From assembly GCA_023129655.1 (NCBI GenBank), contig JAGMBN010000087.1, positions 1-5,130 on the forward strand: a stretch of DNA of 5,130 nucleotides, in the 5' to 3' direction. Of the stretch, positions 1-5,130 are shown piece after piece. Positions within the stretch are counted from its first letter, which is position 1. Every line of letters starts with the position of its first letter. The position numbers were made by a program, and so were the translations under genes. The notes under the pieces are model-generated. The model saw nothing but the letters and a program-made list of their open reading frames with translations. It ran no database searches and was not told where the DNA came from. The DNA comes from a bacterium. GTDB lineage: Bacteria > JAHJDO01.

Positions 1-2457
1 ATGCAGGGGTTTAATGCTCTGTGGATACCTGGAACAGACCATGCAGGGATTGCCGGGCAAAACGTAATGGAGAAAAGACTCTCTCAGGAAGGACTAACTC
101 GAGATAGTCTTGGTAGAGAAGAATTTCTTAAATATGCATGGAAATGGAAGGAAGAGTATCGCAATAGAATAATAAGTCAATTGAAAAGATTGGGGACATC
201 ATGTGATTGGTCAAGAGAACGATTTACGATGGACGATGATTATGTGAAGTCTGTAAAGGAAGCATTTATCAGGTTGTATAAAAATAAATTGCTGTACAGA
301 GATAATTATATTGTTAATTGGTGCCCTCGTTGTCAGACAGCAATTTCAGATATAGAGGTAGAGAGAAAAGATGTGGAAGGTCATTTATATTATATTAATT
401 ATCCTTTAGAGCAAAGCAATGACCAAATAGTGGTTGTCACTACCAGGCCGGAAACAATGCTTGGAGATACTGCAATTGCTGTTCACCCTCAGGACAAACG
501 ATACAAAAGATTTATAAAGAAGGTAGTTATCCTGCCTATTATCGGAAAGAAAATTCCTGTTATTTCTGATGAGAGAGTGGATAGCTCATTTGGAACAGGT
601 GCAGTTAAAGTAACGCCGGCTCATGATCCGGTTGACTATGAAATTGGGCTTGCGCATAATCTGAAACAAGTTGTTGTTATAGATGAAAAAGGCAGAATGA
701 ATAAAAATGCCGGCGCTTATAATGGGATGGATAGATATTCCTGTAGAGAAAAATTAGTGGAAGACTTGAAAAAAGAAGGGTACCTCTTAAAGATAGAAAA
801 TCATCTTCACAATGTGGGGCATTGCTCAAGATGCCATACTGTTGTGGAGCCGTTAGTTTCCAAGCAATGGTTCGTTAATATGAAAACATTAGCTCAACCT
901 GCGATAAAGGCTGTAACCAGCGGTAAAATAAAATTTTCGCCAGCTAGATGGGAAAAGGTTTACTTAAACTGGATGGAGAACATTAAGGATTGGTGTATTT
1001 CAAGACAGATCTGGTGGGGACACGAAATACCGGTCTGGTATTGCAATGATTGTGGAGAAATAATAGTAGAAATAAAAAAACCTTTGAAATGTGGGAGATG
1101 TGAAAGCGCAAATCTGGAGAAGGATACTGACGTGCTTGATACATGGTTTAGCTCCTCTTTATGGCCTTTTGCTACAATGGGATGGCCTAACCAGACAAAA
1201 AAGTTGGGTCATTTCTATCCTACAACGGTATTGGTTACCGGCTATGACATAATATATTTTTGGGTTGCGCGTATGATTATGATGGGACAGCGGTTTATGG
1301 ACAACATTCCTTTTGAGAGGGTTTATCTTCACGGGATTGTCAGAGATTCTTCAGGAAAGAAAATGAGCAAATCCACCGGGAACGTAATTGATCCCATAGA
1401 TCTTGTTGATCAATATGGCGCCGATACATTGCGATTAGCTCTTGCAGAGTTGTCAACCTTGGGAGGACAGGATATTCTGTTGACAGATACAAGAATAGAA
1501 GGAGCAAGGAATTTCTGTAATAAATTATGGAATGCTGCGCGTTTTTCAATAACAAATTTAACAGGACATAAGAATCTAAATATTGACCTGACTTCTCATA
1601 ATTTAGTATCGGATGATTGGTATATCTTAACAAAATTAGATCAAACCATTGCATCGCTGACTGAAAGTTTGGAGAAATACAAGTTCAATGAAGCGGCAAG
1701 TAAAATCTATAACTTCTTCTGGCACGAGTTCTGTGACTGGTATCTGGAAATAATAAAGCATAGAATATCAGAGGGAACAAGCTGCGCCGCAGCCAGAGCG
1801 GTGCTGTTTCACGTGTTGAAGCAAAGTCTTAAGTTGTTACATCCTTTTATACCGTTTATCACAGAAGAGATATGGCAGAATCTAAGAAAGATTATAGATC
1901 CGGATTTGGATGAGAGTATTATGATATCATCATGGCCGGAGGCAGATTCTAGATATGTTAATCTGGAAGAAACCAACAAAGCAATGCTTAAATATGAAGT
2001 CATTAATGTTGGGAGGAATTTGAGAGGGGATTGGAATATTCCTTTGTCAGAAGATATCAACTATATAGTCAAGACAACCAGCATGGATGAGGAAAAGGCG
2101 CTGCGTTCAGATAGTATAGGGATACAGAGATTATTACGTGCTGCAGATGTAAAAATAGGTTATAATATAAAAATTAGTTCTCCTTTTCCTTCGGATCTTA
2201 CTGAATCCGGGATAGCGGTATTTTTGTGCTTGGGCGATAAATTCGATTTTACTTCAGAGAAAAACCGCCTCGAAAAAAAGATTGCTAAATTAGAAGAGGA
2301 ATTTGAAAAGATAGGCAGAAAGATTGATAATCAGGATTTCTTAGGCAAAGCGCCAAAAGATGTTATAGAAAACCAACAAAAAAAGAGGGAAATGATTAGT
2401 AAAAACAGAGTAAAATTAATAGAAAATCTGGATAAAGTTAAAAGTTTTTTAGAATAA
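1..2457 (+). CDS. valS: Valyl-tRNA synthetase, 5'-truncated by the window edge
   Basis: Class I aminoacyl-tRNA synthetase that charges tRNA-Val with valine in the cytoplasm and hydrolyses mischarged Thr-tRNA-Val. The visible 818 residues begin just after where the HIGH motif should lie: the opening residues (MQGFNALWIPGTDHAG) normally follow an internal RYKR, so the ATG at base 1 is an internal methionine and roughly 50-70 N-terminal residues are outside the window. Visible landmarks: Cys pair WCPRC (107-111); CP1 editing domain with TTRPETMLGDTA (147-158) and GTGAVKVTPAHDPVDYE (198-214); second pair CSRC (275-278); DWCISRQIWWGHEIPVWYC (330-348) with zinc-ribbon-like cysteines at 348/351/364/367; DTWFSSSLWPF (380-390); KMSKS loop (454-458); anticodon-binding helices including FCDWYLE (577-583) and HPFIPFITEEIW (614-625); and the Val-specific C-terminal coiled-coil arm (about 750-817), which contacts the tRNA. 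It reads open to its TAA with no frameshift. The GIAGQ after the TDHA motif is GIATQ in many homologues. Confidence 0.97.
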   Translation: MQGFNALWIPGTDHAGIAGQNVMEKRLSQEGLTRDSLGREEFLKYAWKWKEEYRNRIISQLKRLGTSCDWSRERFTMDDDYVKSVKEAFIRLYKNKLLYRDNYIVNWCPRCQTAISDIEVERKDVEGHLYYINYPLEQSNDQIVVVTTRPETMLGDTAIAVHPQDKRYKRFIKKVVILPIIGKKIPVISDERVDSSFGTGAVKVTPAHDPVDYEIGLAHNLKQVVVIDEKGRMNKNAGAYNGMDRYSCREKLVEDLKKEGYLLKIENHLHNVGHCSRCHTVVEPLVSKQWFVNMKTLAQPAIKAVTSGKIKFSPARWEKVYLNWMENIKDWCISRQIWWGHEIPVWYCNDCGEIIVEIKKPLKCGRCESANLEKDTDVLDTWFSSSLWPFATMGWPNQTKKLGHFYPTTVLVTGYDIIYFWVARMIMMGQRFMDNIPFERVYLHGIVRDSSGKKMSKSTGNVIDPIDLVDQYGADTLRLALAELSTLGGQDILLTDTRIEGARNFCNKLWNAARFSITNLTGHKNLNIDLTSHNLVSDDWYILTKLDQTIASLTESLEKYKFNEAASKIYNFFWHEFCDWYLEIIKHRISEGTSCAAARAVLFHVLKQSLKLLHPFIPFITEEIWQNLRKIIDPDLDESIMISSWPEADSRYVNLEETNKAMLKYEVINVGRNLRGDWNIPLSEDINYIVKTTSMDEEKALRSDSIGIQRLLRAADVKIGYNIKISSPFPSDLTESGIAVFLCLGDKFDFTSEKNRLEKKIAKLEEEFEKIGRKIDNQDFLGKAPKDVIENQQKKREMISKNRVKLIENLDKVKSFLE

Positions 2458-2461
2458 GGAG
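2456..2461 (+). promoter_or_regulatory. Ribosome binding site of rpoZ, overlapping the valS stop codon
   Basis: AAGGAG lies six bases before the ATG at 2468 and shares its first two bases with the TAA of valS (2455-2457). This fixes the rpoZ start over the next in-frame ATG at 2483. It also implies that ribosomes ending valS are positioned to begin rpoZ, so translation may be coupled. Confidence 0.85.
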
Positions 2462-2467
2462 AAAAAC

Positions 2468-2722
2468 ATGATAGACCAAAAAATGGAAGAGGTGGCAAGC
2501 AAAGTAGATAATATATTCATTTTGCTGAATATGGCTGCAAAGAGAGCAAGACAGCTTAATGCAGGATCGCCAAAACTTGTAGATATTAAAGATACGCCGG
2601 TAAATATCGCCTTAGAGGAAATCAGAACAGGAAAGATAAATTGGCAACCTGTAAAGAATGAAAAGACAGAGCCTGAAGCAATGGAGAATGGTAAAGAGAA
2701 AAAAGAAAAAAAGAAGAAGTAA
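2468..2722 (+). CDS. rpoZ: DNA-directed RNA polymerase omega subunit
   Basis: Small core RNA polymerase subunit that latches onto the C-terminal part of beta-prime and helps assembly. The 84-residue protein has the omega signature: NIFILLNMAAKRARQLNAG (15-33), in which AAKRARQL matches the conserved family helix, followed by TPVNIALEEIRTGKI (43-57), matching the usual 'xxIALEEIxxGKI' strand. The N-terminus (MIDQKMEEVASKVD) differs from the proteobacterial MARVTVEDC start. The last dozen residues are a Lys/Glu tail (KEKKEKKKK), as in many short omegas. Length is normal (family about 70-100). It starts 10 bases after valS with a good Shine-Dalgarno and has no promoter of its own, so it is read from the valS transcript. 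In many bacteria rpoZ sits next to gmk instead. The call rests on motif recognition. Confidence 0.92.
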   Translation: MIDQKMEEVASKVDNIFILLNMAAKRARQLNAGSPKLVDIKDTPVNIALEEIRTGKINWQPVKNEKTEPEAMENGKEKKEKKKK

Positions 2723-2761
2723 AGAAACGATTTTAAAGTATTGTAGTGCTAAAGTAACATG

Positions 2762-2895
2762 AAAGGTAAATACTCAGTGAAAGCCATCTACTGTCTGTCA
2801 TTCTCGCAGCAGTAAGTGGGAATCCAGCGGTTCAAAACCATAGATTCCTGCCAAGAATCCGCAGGAATGGCGTGCTTTACTGAGGTCTTACCTTT
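2762..2895 (+). repeat. Composite palindromic repeat (MITE/REP-like) with two internal hairpins
   Basis: The outer arms pair as AAAGGTAA (2762-2769) with TTACCTTT (2888-2895), CTCAGT (2773-2778) with ACTGAG (2879-2884, frame of one after a 3x3 mismatch), and AAAGC (2780-2784) with GCTTT (2874-2878): 19 pairs in all. Inside are two further hairpins. ATTCTCGC (2800-2807) pairs with GTGGGAAT (2816-2823) using two G-U pairs, and ATTCCTGC (2844-2851) pairs perfectly with GCAGGAAT (2861-2868). The 'CTGTCATTC...GGAATCCAGC...ATTCC...GGAAT' wording resembles dispersed palindromic repeats found in many bacterial genomes. It encodes no protein. Whether it is multicopy here cannot be judged from a single copy. 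Confidence 0.65.
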
Positions 2896-2899
2896 TTTT
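2762..2899 (+). terminator. Possible transcription terminator of valS-rpoZ at the 3' side of the repeat
   Basis: The right arm of the large palindrome runs directly into seven consecutive T residues (2893-2899), giving the stem-plus-U-tract arrangement of an intrinsic terminator 40 bases after the rpoZ stop. Against this, the stem spans about 135 nt, is interrupted, and its base is A/T-rich, so efficiency is uncertain. No better candidate lies between rpoZ and the next promoter. Confidence 0.4.
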
Positions 2900-2918
2900 C
2901 AAAAAAAACAAAAAAATC

Positions 2919-2947
2919 TTGACAGGAAGACGGATGTATAGTATTAT
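2919..2947 (+). promoter_or_regulatory. Sigma70-type promoter of the toxin-antitoxin operon
   Basis: A consensus -35 box TTGACA (2919-2924), an exactly 17-bp spacer and a -10 box TATTAT (2942-2947, five of six consensus bases) predict a start near 2953-2955. The -10 box runs into the inverted repeat that follows, so a protein bound there would block RNA polymerase. This is a strong promoter by sequence, as expected for an autorepressed TA operon. Confidence 0.82.
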
Positions 2948-2982
2948 TTTGATGTAGTCGCAAATGTTACTACATCAAAATA
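2945..2982 (+). promoter_or_regulatory. Perfect 14-bp inverted repeat: probable antitoxin operator
   Basis: TATTTTGATGTAGT (2945-2958) and ACTACATCAAAATA (2969-2982) are exact reverse complements around a 10-base spacer. The left arm overlaps the last bases of the -10 box and the right arm abuts the AGGAGGG ribosome binding site. Phd/YefM antitoxins are known to bind palindromes over their own promoter, so this is inferred to be the autoregulatory site. In the RNA the same bases could form a 14-bp hairpin ending just before the Shine-Dalgarno, a possible second layer of control. Confidence 0.75.
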
Positions 2983-2988
2983 GGAGGG
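2982..2988 (+). promoter_or_regulatory. Ribosome binding site of the antitoxin gene
   Basis: AGGAGGG is a near-perfect anti-16S match four bases before the ATG at 2993. It is much stronger than the site before the toxin, which would favour antitoxin over toxin synthesis. Its first base is the last base of the operator's right arm. Confidence 0.8.
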
Positions 2989-2992
2989 AGAG

Positions 2993-3286
2993 ATGAGTGT
3001 TGCTGTTGAGTTGTTAAAAGCTGAGTATGTTGGTATAAGAGACTTAAGAACTCACCTATCTAGTTTTCTTAAGATTAGCAAGCCTGTGATTGTAACTGAT
3101 AGAGGAACTCCTTCAAAGGTACTTTTGTCTTATTCTGATATGTTGGAGTTGACGGATATTCTTGATGAACTTCAAGATAGAGAGACTATAAAAGCTGTTC
3201 AGGACGGTAGAATGGCTATAGCGAATGGAACAAAAGGTATCCCTGTAGAGAATCTCTTCAAAAGAATAAGACTGCAGGAAAAGTGA
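2993..3286 (+). CDS. Type II antitoxin, Phd/YefM family
   Basis: Labile DNA-binding antitoxin expected to neutralise the toxin encoded next to it and repress the operon. The 97-residue protein has the Phd/YefM N-terminal DNA-binding fold: VGIRDLRTHLSSFLK (13-27), corresponding to the family's 'xsxxexrxxlsxlLxxv' helix, then PVIVTDRGTPSKVLLSYSDM (31-50), matching 'PvxItrrGkpxaVLxSxxdy'. The C-terminal half (51-97) has an acidic helix (ELTDILDELQDRETIKAVQDG) and a basic end, the part that normally unfolds and wraps the toxin. Promoter, operator and strong ribosome binding site lie immediately upstream. The gene overlaps the toxin by four bases. Length is typical (about 75-100). Family assignment is by motif. 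The exact toxin partner class is set by the neighbour. Confidence 0.88.
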   Translation: MSVAVELLKAEYVGIRDLRTHLSSFLKISKPVIVTDRGTPSKVLLSYSDMLELTDILDELQDRETIKAVQDGRMAIANGTKGIPVENLFKRIRLQEK

Positions 3287-3585
3287 AGTACGAAATCAAG
3301 TTCCCAAGCGACTCTCTGGAAAATAAGTTTGAGAAAATGTTGCTAAAAATTCCAGAGGGAAATATTCGGCAGCGAATTACAAAAGAAATAGAAGCCCTTG
3401 CTGATAATCCGCGGCCTGACGGCAAAAGAATAAAAAAACTCAAGCCGCCTGTACATCTTTATAACTTAACAGCAGAATATCGGTTAAGAATAGGGAACTA
3501 CAGAGTTCTTTATGATATAGAGGATAGTAAAAAAATCGTGTGGATTCTGGTGTTAAGAAAGCGCTCGGAAAAGAGCTACAAATAG
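3283..3585 (+). CDS. Type II toxin, RelE/ParE superfamily
   Basis: Small basic toxin of the RelE/ParE fold. RelE-like members cut mRNA in the ribosome A site and ParE-like members poison gyrase; the sequence here leans to RelE but does not settle it. The 100 residues show an N-terminal strand (KYEIKF), a helical hairpin (13-41) ending in EIEALADNPRPDGKRIKKLK (35-54), then the diagnostic core YRLRIGNYRVLYDI (66-79) and the C-terminal strand and tail WILVLRKRSEKSYK (87-100), with basic residues and a late Tyr where RelE enzymes keep catalytic residues. The start is GTG, inside the GTGA overlap with the antitoxin stop. The AGGA at 3276-3279 is only three bases away, so translation is probably coupled and weaker than that of the antitoxin. 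The next in-frame ATG (codon 19) would delete the first strand and helix. The frame is intact, so the toxin is probably functional. Confidence 0.9.
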   Translation: MKYEIKFPSDSLENKFEKMLLKIPEGNIRQRITKEIEALADNPRPDGKRIKKLKPPVHLYNLTAEYRLRIGNYRVLYDIEDSKKIVWILVLRKRSEKSYK

Positions 3586-3597
3586 GATATACCCTTG

Positions 3598-3637
3598 AGG
3601 TAAAAATAGGGGTCAACTAACTTTTTTCATTTTACCT
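3598..3637 (+). repeat. Short inverted repeat downstream of the toxin gene
   Basis: AGGTAAAA (3598-3605) and TTTTACCT (3630-3637) are exact reverse complements with a 24-base loop. It lies 12 bases after the toxin stop and could act as a weak transcript end, but no T-run follows it and the stem is A/T-rich. Its GGTAA/TTACC ends resemble the ends of the larger palindrome on the other side of the TA pair. The loop contains GGGGTCAACTAAC, for which no role can be shown. Confidence 0.35.
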
Positions 3638-3657
3638 TGCCTTTCCTTGCTGACTAT

Positions 3658-3686
3658 TTGATTTATTATAGTTCATGAGATATAAT
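3658..3686 (+). promoter_or_regulatory. Sigma70-type promoter upstream of the DUF3604-like gene
   Basis: TTGATT (3658-3663, four of six -35 consensus bases), a 17-bp spacer and a perfect TATAAT (3681-3686) predict a start near 3692-3694. That gives a 5' leader of about 140 bases before the ATG at 3835, long enough to hold regulatory structure. It suggests the downstream gene is transcribed independently of the TA operon. Confidence 0.7.
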
Positions 3687-3722
3687 TAAAAATCGTGATA
3701 ATAAAGCAAGGCAGGAGTTTTG

Positions 3723-3752
3723 GTGATGATAAAAGATAAAGCAAAATGCTAA
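3723..3752 (+). CDS. Possible 9-codon leader ORF
   Basis: GTG ATG followed by seven codons and TAA would encode MMIKDKAKC. It is preceded by AGGAG (3712-3716), six bases from the GTG and nine from the ATG, which is a better Shine-Dalgarno than that of the large gene downstream. Its stop codon lies in the first stem of the alternative hairpins, the arrangement expected if translation of the leader influenced RNA folding. An ORF this short can arise by chance and no peptide family is recognised. Confidence 0.25.
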   Translation: MMIKDKAKC

Positions 3753-3781
3753 CAGGTTGTAGCATAAAGTATTACAAACCT
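3746..3781 (+). promoter_or_regulatory. Two mutually exclusive hairpins in the leader of the DUF3604-like gene
   Basis: Hairpin A pairs ATGCTA (3746-3751) with TAGCAT (3760-3765), six perfect pairs with an 8-base loop. Hairpin B pairs AGGTTGTA (3754-3761) with TACAAACCT (3773-3781), eight pairs with one bulged A. They share bases 3754-3765, so only one can form at a time. This is attenuator-like geometry, but there is no U-run after hairpin B and no match to a known riboswitch, so a regulatory role is conjecture. Confidence 0.3.
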
Positions 3782-3834
3782 ATTGTCTGTCATTAGGCTG
3801 TCAAGAGAAATGTAGATTTTTAAAGAGAGAGGCT

Positions 3835-5130
3835 ATGAATAAACCGAAGATGTGGACTGGGGATCGTGAGTGGTGGCGGCAGACACAAGAAAGAGACTCT
3901 CGTCCTTGTCATGATATGAAAGTTACCATTTCTCCGGACAAAGTAAAAGTTGGTCAATCCGGAACATGGGTATTGACCTGTGAAGTTAAGAGAGATTCTG
4001 TTACTCAAGAGGCGCATATTGGGATATTATGTCCAGCGGATTGGGTAGGAGACCATGGATGTCCGGCATATCCCCTAATTTCAATAGGTGACTCATCTGC
4101 AAAAATAGGATATGCCGCTTTAGTCACAGCTTCAAGTTCAAATTCTAAAGTCCGGTTAGAAATTGGAGTATCCAGAGATATATTCTACGCCATTATTGAT
4201 ATAGTTGTCTTAGAGGCAGATCTCATACAAGGGGATGTTATTAAAATAGTCCTTGGTGATCCAAAAAGCTGTTTTCTGCGCGCCCAAAGGCGTGCTCAAA
4301 AGGCATTTTTTGAGGTAGCGGTTGATTCAAAAGGAGATGGGAAATATGACAGGGTAGGGAAATGTCCCAGTGTGGAGGTGGTTGGCGATTTCCCGTCAAG
4401 TCTAATCCTCACTGCGCAGCCGGTTCAACTATGTGGACAGCCATTCGAATTAAAAGTAGCTGCTATAGACTCATATGGCAATGTCTCTGAAAGTTATTGT
4501 GGGAAAGTGGAGTTTCAATCAGCAGATCCGAAAGCAAATCTTCCTGAAATCAGTACTTTTAGTTCCAAAGACAAAGGCAGAAAAATATTCAATATCAGCC
4601 TGAACACTTCGGGTACTCATACTATTCTTGCTTTAGATAGAAATTCAGCTATTATTGGAAGAAGCAATCCTATATATCTTGAAGACTTGAAAAATAAGAG
4701 AAGATACAAAGGTTATCAGGTCTATTTCGGTGATATTCATGTCCATACTATGCTAAGTGACGGATATGGTACTCCAGACGAAGCTTATATATGGGCTAAA
4801 GAAGTAAAAAATCTCGATTTTTGCGCCATATCCGATCACAGTGAAGGAGGCTTTCGGTGTTCTACTGATAAGCTCTGGGAAAAGATTTGTAAAAGCGCTG
4901 ATCAATATTATGAGCCAGACAAATTTGTTACCTTTAAAGGATTTGAGTGGTCCAGTTGGAATAGGTTTGGCGATAAATGTGTTTACTATCGAAAAGACGG
5001 ACAATGTTATCCCTATAACGATCCCCTTAGCAATACACCTGATAAATTGTGGGAGCTCTTAAAAGCAGGAGAAACAATAACTATACCGCATCACACTAAA
5101 CTGGGTGGACTAACTAATTGGGATTATCAT
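3835..5130 (+). CDS. DUF3604/PHP-type metallohydrolase, N-terminal 432 residues (cut by the window end)
   Basis: Large putative metal-dependent hydrolase; substrate unknown. Residues about 28-290 are beta-rich. They include GDVIKIVLGD (133-142), an FEVAVDSKGDGKY strand (159-171), an Ig-like segment with QPFELKVAAIDSYGNVSESY (202-221) and SGTHTILALD (259-268), ending in the linker GRSNPIYLED. This order is typical of DUF3604 proteins. From 297 the PHP-like catalytic part begins: YFGDIHVHTMLSDGYGTPDEA (metal ligands H302 and H304, D309), AISDHSEG (D334, H335), FKGFEWSS (E371), and IPHHTK (H419, H420). Later ligands are off the window. ATG 3835 is the first start after the in-frame stop at 3760-3762; the only Shine-Dalgarno is a weak GAGAG stretch about five bases away. 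No signal peptide or membrane segment is seen, and 13 cysteines suggest a cytoplasmic protein. Family members often run to 600-800 residues, so much of the enzyme is missing. Reading frame is intact throughout. Confidence 0.85.
   Translation, partial: MNKPKMWTGDREWWRQTQERDSRPCHDMKVTISPDKVKVGQSGTWVLTCEVKRDSVTQEAHIGILCPADWVGDHGCPAYPLISIGDSSAKIGYAALVTASSSNSKVRLEIGVSRDIFYAIIDIVVLEADLIQGDVIKIVLGDPKSCFLRAQRRAQKAFFEVAVDSKGDGKYDRVGKCPSVEVVGDFPSSLILTAQPVQLCGQPFELKVAAIDSYGNVSESYCGKVEFQSADPKANLPEISTFSSKDKGRKIFNISLNTSGTHTILALDRNSAIIGRSNPIYLEDLKNKRRYKGYQVYFGDIHVHTMLSDGYGTPDEAYIWAKEVKNLDFCAISDHSEGGFRCSTDKLWEKICKSADQYYEPDKFVTFKGFEWSSWNRFGDKCVYYRKDGQCYPYNDPLSNTPDKLWELLKAGETITIPHHTKLGGLTNWDYH

Noticed and set aside
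1..3. The ATG at the first base as the true start of valS
   Set aside because: The protein would lack the HIGH motif and the first Rossmann strand. The opening residues match the internal 'RMQGFNALWIPGTDHAG' segment of ValRS, so the gene continues to the left of the window.
1340..1654. 104-residue open frame on the minus strand inside valS
   Set aside because: It lies wholly antisense to the KMSKS and anticodon-domain region of an intact, well-conserved gene and has no recognisable motif or upstream ribosome site.
1809..2060. 83-residue open frame on the minus strand inside valS
   Set aside because: Antisense shadow of the anticodon-binding domain; hydrophobic and serine-rich composition without any family signature.
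2761..2899. Palindrome region as a CRISPR array, tRNA or riboswitch
   Set aside because: There are no regularly spaced direct repeats, no cloverleaf with TTCRA-type T-loop in the right place, and no known aptamer core. The nested palindromes are better explained as a dispersed repeat.
3258..3443. 61-residue open frame on the minus strand over the toxin gene
   Set aside because: Opposite the clearly conserved RelE-like gene, with no separate promoter or ribosome site. I considered an antisense regulator and found no support.
3598..3637. Inverted repeat after the toxin as an intrinsic terminator
   Set aside because: The stem is A/T-rich, the loop is 24 bases, and the T-run lies inside the loop instead of after the stem, so it is listed only as a repeat.
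3605..3640. GGGGTCAACTAAC and nearby T-run as a trace of a REP-associated transposase element
   Set aside because: Similar GGGGTCA words do occur around such elements, but there is no transposase coding remnant and no second matching end in the window.
3820..4017. 65-residue open frame on the minus strand over the start of the DUF3604-like gene
   Set aside because: Shadow of the coding strand; low-complexity composition and no start signals.
4753..5062. Overlapping plus- and minus-strand open frames within the PHP-like domain
   Set aside because: Both lie in wrong frames of a gene whose correct frame carries metal-binding motifs across the whole stretch.

Overview
The window is an A+T-rich bacterial fragment with every supported gene on the + strand. 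In order it carries a 5'-truncated valyl-tRNA synthetase gene (valS), a gene for an RNA polymerase omega subunit (rpoZ), a structured palindromic repeat, a type II toxin-antitoxin (TA) pair (Phd/YefM-like antitoxin and RelE/ParE-like toxin), a promoter-bearing leader, and the first 432 codons of a large metallohydrolase of the DUF3604/PHP type. Nothing here fixes the taxon. Bacterial-type ValRS and omega show it is a bacterium. The A+T-rich lysine/isoleucine-heavy coding and the DUF3604 protein would suit one of several environmental or candidate phyla, but that placement is only a guess.

Region 1 (1-2722) is housekeeping. valS enters from beyond the left edge and stops at 2457. The ribosome binding site of rpoZ overlaps its stop codon, so the two are almost certainly co-transcribed. 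Region 2 (2723-2992) has no gene. It holds a roughly 135-bp imperfect palindrome with two internal hairpins (MITE/REP-like, ending in a T-run that could stop transcription from valS-rpoZ). A textbook sigma70 promoter (TTGACA, 17-bp spacer, TATTAT) follows, and then a perfect 14-bp inverted repeat running from the -10 box into the ribosome binding site.

Region 3 (2993-3585) is the TA operon driven by that promoter. Antitoxin and toxin overlap by four bases (GTGA). The inverted repeat is the obvious candidate operator for autorepression by the antitoxin or the TA complex. Region 4 (3586-3834) is non-coding apart from a possible 9-codon leader ORF. It has a second strong promoter (TTGATT, 17 bp, TATAAT) and two mutually exclusive hairpins.

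Region 5 (3835-5130) is the DUF3604-type protein: an N-terminal beta-rich part, a link region, then the start of a PHP-like metal-binding domain (GDIHVHT, SDH, FEW, PHH), cut by the window end. The TA module sits between a housekeeping operon and this accessory gene and is flanked by repeats, which looks like an insertion locus. No CRISPR array, rRNA, tRNA or transposase gene was seen. The points most worth a second look are the TA operator layout, the composite repeat, the leader before the DUF3604 gene, and the unassigned function of that protein.
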